Source of the DNA: Anaerolineaceae bacterium UBA1363
GTDB lineage: Bacteria > Chloroflexota > Anaerolineae > Anaerolineales > Anaerolineaceae
DNA length: 48,879 nucleotides
NCBI GenBank assembly: GCA_002306055.1
Contig: DBRR01000031.1
Span: forward strand, 1 to 48,879
Reading direction: 5' to 3'
Of the stretch, positions 43,407-48,879 are shown one piece after another. The notes under the pieces were generated by a model that saw only the letters and a program-made list of their open reading frames with translations, did no database searches and was not told the DNA's origin. Numbering within the stretch: the first letter of the stretch is position 1; each line of letters begins with the position of its first letter. A program made the position numbers and the translations under genes.

Positions 43407-44882
43407 TTAATCCGATGAAATCATGCTGGCAGAGTCAGAGAGCGTACTGGCACGCACTCTTTGCGTTCCCCTGACCAATTCGCCCTGGTATGCCGCAAGA
43501 CCTTCCACGGGTGTCCAGCCCTCGAGGTTGAAGGGTAACACACTCCATGCAGCCGGAATCCACTGGCCGTTATACTTGCGCGCCAGGTGAACATGCGTGC
43601 CGGTAGCGCTCCCCCCCTCACAAGAGGGTCTGCCCACCTTGTCGCCCTGCTTCAGGCGGTCACCGACCTTTACCCGACCCTCTTCAGCAATATGCAGGTA
43701 AAGAATCACCCACCCTGTGCGTTCATCACCATCGCCATCCAGATCCAGCATGACTGTGCCGCTATCAGTTCGCGCCACCACGCCATCAGCAACTGCCAAA
43801 GCATACTGCTCTGTCTCAACACAGCCTTGTGTCCGGCTGGGCGGAGCAAAATCGATCGCAGCCCAGGGCTTACGGGAGCCCCAACCGGTGTGCGGTCCGC
43901 CAGTGTATGCCCAGGTTGTCCCGCTTTGGAATGGCAGAATAAACCGCGGTTGGCTGAGCGATCCGGGTAAAACGGTCAGATTACGCTGCCAGGGGTCTCC
44001 AAACAGGTCTTTGAAGGTTTTCGCGAAACCGTCAGGCCCGATGGCCTTCTTGTAAGCCTCTCCCTTGTAAACCTGGGAGAAATAGTACTGCAGTGCTACC
44101 GTGGCGGAATTTTGCCAGGGGTCAATGTTTTCGATGGTGCCTTCTTCCAGCGCCAGCGAGGTCAGCTCACCATTGAAATAGCGGTAAAAGCCGTCATTCA
44201 GCAGATCAGCCGCATAGGAAATCTGCAATTCAACGCTGCGGTGGTAATTCTCAAAGCCCAGAAAAGTGGCTTCCTGCGTTGGATCCCGCTGTGGATTGGT
44301 GAGTGCTCCAGTCTGGTATTCCACCAGCGCCAGGAGTAGTTTTGGATTCAGGCTGTAATTTTCAGCATAGTATTTGATAATCCCTGCTGAATTGCGATAC
44401 TTTTCCTGGATAAACGCACCATAGTTCTTAAACCAACCCTGTGTCGAGTCCAGGAAGACGCTCAGGTCAAAATCCAACAAATCCGGACCGTAAACGAAAG
44501 CAGCATCAGGAATGATCTGGTAACTGGGTCCCCAAAAAGGAATGTAGTAAATGGGCATTTTCATCGGATATCCCGGCGGTAATGTAGTAATGTCCTTCGG
44601 GATTTCAGGATTGGAGAAAAGTATTTCGGAGGGGGTGGTACCGAAACGGAGCGAAAGCAAATCCAGATAATCACCGCTCTGGGCAACATAATCCACCAGT
44701 GTTCCAGGCGGATAGACCGGGCGCGTTTCGAATGGAGTAGCACTTGGCTCGACGGGAGTGCCGGTTGGAACTGACTCAGAAATGATGTAAGTTGGCCGCT
44801 GGCGCGGAGTGCAGCTTGCGATGATCAACAAAATGCCGAAAAGATTCAGCCATCTGAATAGAGAAAATTTTGAGGTTTTCAT
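43407..44882 (-). CDS. LysM plus LasA-type M23 endopeptidase lipoprotein, copy 1
   Basis: A 491-residue exported enzyme, the third of three tandem paralogues. A lipoprotein signal (IASC, Cys24) is followed by a LysM-like segment (about 65-110, DYLDLLSLRFGTTPSEI). A helical domain (about 160-305) contains PKLLLALVEYQTGA, with Glu188 in the place of the muramidase Glu. The M23 domain has H331 and D344 (H-x12-D), and H430-x-H432 (GTHVHLAR), the LasA-like spacing. A loop at 380-387, DLDGDGDE, resembles an EF-hand calcium loop. Relatives with this spacing cut glycine-containing or other peptide cross-links, so it is probably secreted to act on peptidoglycan. Its gene and the next are separated by 57 bp; all three are on the minus strand. 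Confidence 0.82.
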   Translation of the reverse strand: MKTSKFSLFRWLNLFGILLIIASCTPRQRPTYIISESVPTGTPVEPSATPFETRPVYPPGTLVDYVAQSGDYLDLLSLRFGTTPSEILFSNPEIPKDITTLPPGYPMKMPIYYIPFWGPSYQIIPDAAFVYGPDLLDFDLSVFLDSTQGWFKNYGAFIQEKYRNSAGIIKYYAENYSLNPKLLLALVEYQTGALTNPQRDPTQEATFLGFENYHRSVELQISYAADLLNDGFYRYFNGELTSLALEEGTIENIDPWQNSATVALQYYFSQVYKGEAYKKAIGPDGFAKTFKDLFGDPWQRNLTVLPGSLSQPRFILPFQSGTTWAYTGGPHTGWGSRKPWAAIDFAPPSRTQGCVETEQYALAVADGVVARTDSGTVMLDLDGDGDERTGWVILYLHIAEEGRVKVGDRLKQGDKVGRPSCEGGSATGTHVHLARKYNGQWIPAAWSVLPFNLEGWTPVEGLAAYQGELVRGTQRVRASTLSDSASMISSD

Positions 44883-44939
44883 GAGTCAACAACCAGTTAA
44901 TATCCGTTTTTTACTATACCATAAACGGAAAATGACTCA

Positions 44940-46688
44940 TTAGTCCAGGGAGATATGTGAGCTGCTGGCTCCTACGATGCTGGCTTTCACGACCTGGTCA
45001 CCTCTCACCAGCCATCCACCCAAATATGCCGAACCGGCTTTCGCCCTCCAGCCGCTCATCACAAAGCCGAGCGGACCATCCGCAGGCACCCACTCACCGT
45101 TGTACTTACGGACAATGTGCAGATGGGTTCCAGTGGAAACACCTCCCTCGCAGGAGGGGTGTCCGATATGATCTCCGGTTTCAACCCAGGTGCCAACTGG
45201 CACGCGCTGATTGGTGGCAACGTGCAAGTAAATGATGTTCCAGCCAGTCTGCTCAAAGCCATCGCCGTCCATGTCCACTACCACTGCGCCATTTCCTGAG
45301 CGCACTACGAGCCCTGGACCGGAAGCGGTTACCCACGACCAGTTGGTGTGGCAGCCTGTCTCAGCAGCAGGCGGGGCAAAATCCAGAGCCGCGCGAACAT
45401 CAGCCGCACCCCAGGCAGCATGTGGTCCAACGGTCATCGCCCAAGTAGTGCCTTGTGAAAATGGAAGTTGAAGTTCGGGCTGCAGGACGTCTGGCGTGAA
45501 CAATGGTTCAAATTCCAGAGCTCGCAGCCAGGGGTCGCCAAACATGTTCTGGTAAGTCCAGGCAAAGCCTTTTTCGCCATACAAAGCATCTGCCCATTCG
45601 GGGAAGTTAACCTGTTTGGAGAAGAAGTGCATCAAACCAACAGTACCGCAATTGAGCTGCGCTGAAAGGCGTACCTCGCTTTCATCGGGGAATTCCAACA
45701 CAACCATTGTGCCTTCGCGCCAGCCATAATAACCGGTTTCAATGATCCCAGCTGCAGCCTCAAGTTGTTTATAGAGACCAGTGCCATCCTGATTATGAAT
45801 TCCGAGAGGGTAAGTTTTTTGTTGATTGGTTTGAGGTGCACCATAAACCCAACCGCTCTGGTACTCAAGCAGAGCGAGAAGCAGACGCGGATGAATGGAA
45901 AACTCACGGGCGACCTTCTCAATGATATCAGCTCCATTCATGAACCCAAAACTGTAAACCGATTCCTGGTAGCTGGCGAGATATCCGCCTGCTTCCTGGA
46001 CGAACTCAGCCACATCAAAACCGACCGACGAAGGGCTGTTGACCACTTCACTGTCCGGAATTAGTTTGAGGGGAGAGGTGGTTTCATCGAGGCGGTTAGG
46101 GATCAGCAGCAGTCGCCCTTCGGGAATGAATCCATCCGAAGGTAAAGGATCACGCGAGGTAATATCCTGCACTTCGACCCCGAAACGAACCGCCAACACG
46201 CCGAGGCTGTCGCCACTTTGAGCATAATAGAGGATTGGCGCGTCCTCAGCATAAGTAATCATCTGTGCCTGGGTGGGAACTATCTGTAATTCAGGCTGCG
46301 CCTGGACAGGATCGGGTTCAAGGTTCGTCTCTTCAGGTGAAGAGCTGGGTAAGGTCTTGGTTGGATCGGATTCAGTCGGTTGAAGTGTAGCGGTGGGAGA
46401 TTGGGCACCCACCAGATCTACACCAGCAAAAAACATTGGACCTTCAGGTGCAGGAGGAAGCACGCCTGGGTCTGCCAGTTTGGGTAGCTCAGGCGAAGGA
46501 ATGGCTTCCGGAGAATTGGTTGAAAAGAACAAGAAGCCTCCAACCGCAGCCAACATCACCACGGCGCTGATGATCATGCGCCGGCGTCGGCGGCGATGAA
46601 GCCGCTCGAGGCGAATTTCGCGTTGGCTCTTAGTTTCCGATTTCGTTGAAATCGGCACGGCCATCATAAGCTTCAACTGTTTTTCCAT
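44940..46688 (-). CDS. LysM plus LasA-type M23 endopeptidase, membrane-anchored, copy 2
   Basis: A protein of about 580 residues, the second of the three paralogues. The N-terminus is polar and very basic (RLHRRRRRR, about 30-37). One membrane helix (about 38-55, MIISAVVMLAAVGGFLFF) follows, with no lipobox, so it is a type II anchored protein. It then has a Pro/Thr linker, a LysM-like region (about 155-200), the lysozyme-like helical domain with PRLLLALLEYQSGW (Glu275), and the M23 domain with H-x12-D (GPHAAWG...LDFAPP), DMDGDGFEQTGW and GTHLHIVR. Its 5' end overlaps the end of the upstream paralogue by 59 bp at ATG 46688; ATGs at 46667 and 46664 are also possible and still overlap. Confidence 0.82.
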   Translation of the reverse strand: MEKQLKLMMAVPISTKSETKSQREIRLERLHRRRRRRMIISAVVMLAAVGGFLFFSTNSPEAIPSPELPKLADPGVLPPAPEGPMFFAGVDLVGAQSPTATLQPTESDPTKTLPSSSPEETNLEPDPVQAQPELQIVPTQAQMITYAEDAPILYYAQSGDSLGVLAVRFGVEVQDITSRDPLPSDGFIPEGRLLLIPNRLDETTSPLKLIPDSEVVNSPSSVGFDVAEFVQEAGGYLASYQESVYSFGFMNGADIIEKVAREFSIHPRLLLALLEYQSGWVYGAPQTNQQKTYPLGIHNQDGTGLYKQLEAAAGIIETGYYGWREGTMVVLEFPDESEVRLSAQLNCGTVGLMHFFSKQVNFPEWADALYGEKGFAWTYQNMFGDPWLRALEFEPLFTPDVLQPELQLPFSQGTTWAMTVGPHAAWGAADVRAALDFAPPAAETGCHTNWSWVTASGPGLVVRSGNGAVVVDMDGDGFEQTGWNIIYLHVATNQRVPVGTWVETGDHIGHPSCEGGVSTGTHLHIVRKYNGEWVPADGPLGFVMSGWRAKAGSAYLGGWLVRGDQVVKASIVGASSSHISLD

Positions 46689-48219
46689 CTTTCGTCAATG
46701 TCCCATCGTAGACTGTTCCATAACTCGAGGCAATCCAACCTCCGAGGTTGAAGGGGATGCGTCCGGCGGCTCCGATCCAGACCCCGTTGTAGCGCCTGGC
46801 AATGTGGAAGTGCGTACCGCTGGTCACTCCACCCTCACAGGAGGCATAACCAATTACATCTCCTGCTGCAACTTGCGTGCCAGCGGGAATGCGCCCTTCC
46901 GTGCCAATGTGGAAGTAATGTACCGTCCAACCGGTTTGCTCCGAGCCGTCGCCGTCGAGATCCAACACTACAGCCGCGGCGCCAGACCGAACTACCAACC
47001 CATTCGCCACTGCCAAGACCGGGGCGTCGCTTTCATAGCAGCCGTAATCCTCCTCCTGCCCAGGCGGCGCAAAGTCCAGCGCAGCCCAGATGCTGCCGGT
47101 TCCATAGCCCCAATGAGGTCCAGAGGTGAACAGCCAGGTGTCGCCCGGCGCGAATGGCAGGATAAATTCGGGTTGAGTCAGCCCTTCGGGAACGAGGGGC
47201 TCGATGGTAAATGCAAATGGAAAACCAAACATCTGCTCGTAGGTAGCATAGAAGCCTGTCTCGGAAACTGCGATTTTCCATTCAGCTTTTCCCTTGACCA
47301 GGCTGAAGAAATGCTGCACACCGGCTGTGGCAGGGTTGATGGTGGGGTCGATGCGCATCACCTCGCCGTCTGAAAGCGACCAGACTGCCAGGCTGCCCTG
47401 CTGCCACAGCGTGCTGCCGCGCAGTAATTCGTTGGCAGCCCAGCCTAACTGCTTGTAGAGCCCCTTGTAATATGGATTGATCAGTCCAAGCGGATAATCG
47501 GCAGGGACGCCGCTCTTGCCCTCGCTGCGAACCCAGCCGCTCTGATATTCGAGCAGTGCCAGCAAAAGACGCGGGGTAACACTGTTTTCGTCTGCCACCC
47601 GCTGGACGATCTCTGCACCAGTCAGATGGCTTTCATCTTCCAGGGTTTCCTCATAGCGGCTCAATTTTCCGTTGAACTGCCAGACCACCGACTCTGTGTC
47701 GAAGTCTTTGGCGGAAGGGCTATAGACCAGTTCCGATTCTGGGATGATTTTGAAACTGGTTGCTTGCTCATTGGCGCTGGCAGGTGGAATGATCAGAACT
47801 TGGCCCGGGGTGATCAGGTTGGGGTCTTTTATGTCATTACGCTCAAGAATTTGCTTGACCGAAACCTGGTTGAGCAGGGCAATCTGCGCCAGAGAGTCAC
47901 CGCTTTGAACCGTGTACTCAGTTTCGAAAGTGCGTAATGTCGGCAGAGGCATCGGCGCGTTTGGTGTCGGCTGGATGCCGACGGGGGCAAGTGTGAGCGT
48001 GATCCGCGGAACGAAGGTTTGGGGAACCCGGGTTGCAGCTTTGGTCGCCGGTGGCTCAGTACTGGGCATGGGCTGAGGAGTTTGTGCGAGCGTGGAAGCA
48101 GATTCGGGTACCCGCCAGGGAGTGTAGTCGTTGACGACCCTTTTACAGCCTGAAATGAAGATTGAAACAGCAACAAGAACACAGCTAAACAGGGTGAGTT
48201 TTCGGTAGGTGGCTTTCAT
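46630..48219 (-). CDS. LysM plus LasA-type M23 endopeptidase lipoprotein, copy 3
   Basis: A 529-residue exported enzyme, first of the three in transcription order. A lipoprotein signal ends FISGC (Cys25). A long Pro/Thr linker (about 35-95) is followed by LysM (about 100-145, YTVQSGDSLAQIALLNQVSV) and the helical domain with PRLLLALLEYQSGWV (about Glu227). The M23 domain has GPHWGYGTGSIWAALDFAPP (H-x12-D), the acidic loop DLDGDGSEQTGW, and GTHFHIAR. The same order in all three proteins means duplication of a complete multidomain gene. The 59-bp overlap with copy 2 shows no separate promoter between them, so they are likely co-transcribed. Confidence 0.84.
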   Translation of the reverse strand: MKATYRKLTLFSCVLVAVSIFISGCKRVVNDYTPWRVPESASTLAQTPQPMPSTEPPATKAATRVPQTFVPRITLTLAPVGIQPTPNAPMPLPTLRTFETEYTVQSGDSLAQIALLNQVSVKQILERNDIKDPNLITPGQVLIIPPASANEQATSFKIIPESELVYSPSAKDFDTESVVWQFNGKLSRYEETLEDESHLTGAEIVQRVADENSVTPRLLLALLEYQSGWVRSEGKSGVPADYPLGLINPYYKGLYKQLGWAANELLRGSTLWQQGSLAVWSLSDGEVMRIDPTINPATAGVQHFFSLVKGKAEWKIAVSETGFYATYEQMFGFPFAFTIEPLVPEGLTQPEFILPFAPGDTWLFTSGPHWGYGTGSIWAALDFAPPGQEEDYGCYESDAPVLAVANGLVVRSGAAAVVLDLDGDGSEQTGWTVHYFHIGTEGRIPAGTQVAAGDVIGYASCEGGVTSGTHFHIARRYNGVWIGAAGRIPFNLGGWIASSYGTVYDGTLTKDGKTVEAYDGRADFNEIGN

Positions 48220-48246
48220 AACGCAGTTTGTTACACCAATCGTGCC

Positions 48247-48879
48247 AGAAACGGACTGATCGTGCTGGTCTTACGAAGTACCCCGCCTGCTTCCGCAGGC
48301 GCGGGTAGACCAAGTACAACATCTGACCGAAGGTCTCCATCTTTCATTCCCGATCGTGCCGGACACGGTTTTATTCGTAGGCTGATTTCCGCTGTTCAAC
48401 CCGGCTCTTTTGCACTTTCTCGCAAGGTCTCCTGAATGCAACTGCTTGCGTCCTTTTCGGGAAGCCTCCCTGTGGGACCTTGTAAGGAATTTGACAGTAA
48501 GGTCTCTGTTGTAAGGGCAAGCCCCCGTGCTTGCCCAGGGTCACCATAGGGGGTGGCCCCTACCAGGGAAAGGTATTTCCGTACGGTGGGGGTTTACTCC
48601 CACCGCAAGGAGTCCGATAATCCAAGCGGATGGACCAAGGCTCATCCGTACAGTGGGGGTGTCGTACGGTGGGGGTTTACTCCCACCGCAACCAGTCCTT
48701 TAATTTATACGTAGCGGATGGACCAAGGCCCATTCGTACGGTGGGGACTTGCTCCCACCGCAACCGACCTAAGATTTTGGTGGATACCTAACGGTCAAAT
48801 ACCCCGTGCGGTATGGACACCAGCACGAACATGGCGGATGGACTAAAAACCCATCCGTACGGTGGGGGTCATGATGCTG
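48247..48879. repeat. Repeat-rich intergenic block at the window end
   Basis: No gene is seen. It begins with a family B unit (GATCGTGCTGG, then CATCTGACCGAAGGTCTCCAT, then GATCGTGCCGG near 48350). From about 48575 it carries several copies of CGTACGGTGGGGG(T/A) with ACTCCCACCGCA, the second inverted pair of the 37-38 kb array. The last 20 or so bases, ending GGGGGTCATGATGCTG, are the reverse complement of 38137-38158. The window ends inside this inverted copy. Confidence 0.7.

Noticed and set aside
1..48879. tRNA or rRNA genes
   Set aside because: No T-loop, anticodon-arm or rRNA signature was seen by eye; a computed scan was not possible.

Overview
The window looks like a chromosomal segment of a Gram-variable, probably anaerobic Chloroflexota bacterium, most likely class Anaerolineae. 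This is inference from gene content and style: many small conserved housekeeping operons with 4-bp overlaps, lipoproteins with Thr/Pro-rich linkers, DUF3048/DUF4349-type lipoproteins, a large B12-dependent MetH, selA, and intergenic regions full of short palindromic repeats. No rRNA, tRNA, CRISPR array, prophage or replication origin was seen.

Layout. 1-800: a partial unknown reading frame interrupted by a deleted ISAs1-type insertion sequence with 20-bp terminal inverted repeats. 883-4478: a RelA/SpoT (p)ppGpp enzyme and a DsbD/CcdA-like thiol-disulfide transporter with two thioredoxin-like domains. 4540-5100: dispersed repeats. 5106-6874 (minus): PHP phosphoesterase and alanine racemase. 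7030-7204: a promoter, 28-codon leaderless frame and terminator unit. 7265-8284: a double GNAT acetyltransferase. 8282-8950: repeats. 9070-14818: tgt, uppP, then (minus) a methyltransferase and a PatB-type C-S lyase, then (plus) a UbiA-like membrane protein and an rRNA-methyltransferase-like protein. 14821-17094 (minus): a CNNM/CorC-type membrane protein and a histidine phosphatase. 17818-22640: the compact operon prfA-prmC-tsaC-GH36 galactosidase. 22761-29485 (minus): DUF4349 lipoprotein, metallophosphoesterase, DUF3048 lipoprotein and metH with a hairpin leader. 29590-32075: an AT-rich accessory island with a coupled two-gene module of unknown function and the remains of a type IIG/ISP-like restriction-modification gene. 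32207-37197: trmO, a small membrane protein, selA, an M24 peptidase, tsaD and an OsmC protein. 37250-38160: a tandem array of five ~175-bp units, each centred on a GC-rich palindrome. 38206-48219: a cell-envelope cluster with two paralogous M1-type metallopeptidase lipoproteins, one LysM-M23 protein and three tandem paralogues that combine LysM, a lysozyme-like region and a LasA-type M23 domain. 48240-48879: further repeats, including an inverted copy of the end of the 37-38 kb array.

How genes fit together. PrmC methylates the GGQ glutamine of the RF1 encoded just upstream. TsaC and TsaD belong to the t6A tRNA pathway and TrmO methylates t6A, while Tgt is a second tRNA-modifying enzyme. Alanine racemase, UppP and the LysM/M23 enzymes all concern peptidoglycan, which argues that this lineage makes and remodels a murein wall. 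The most promising undescribed system is the AT-rich two-gene module at 29993-31601, next to a restriction-modification relic. The second is the triad of putative muramidase/LasA-type endopeptidases at 43407-48219.
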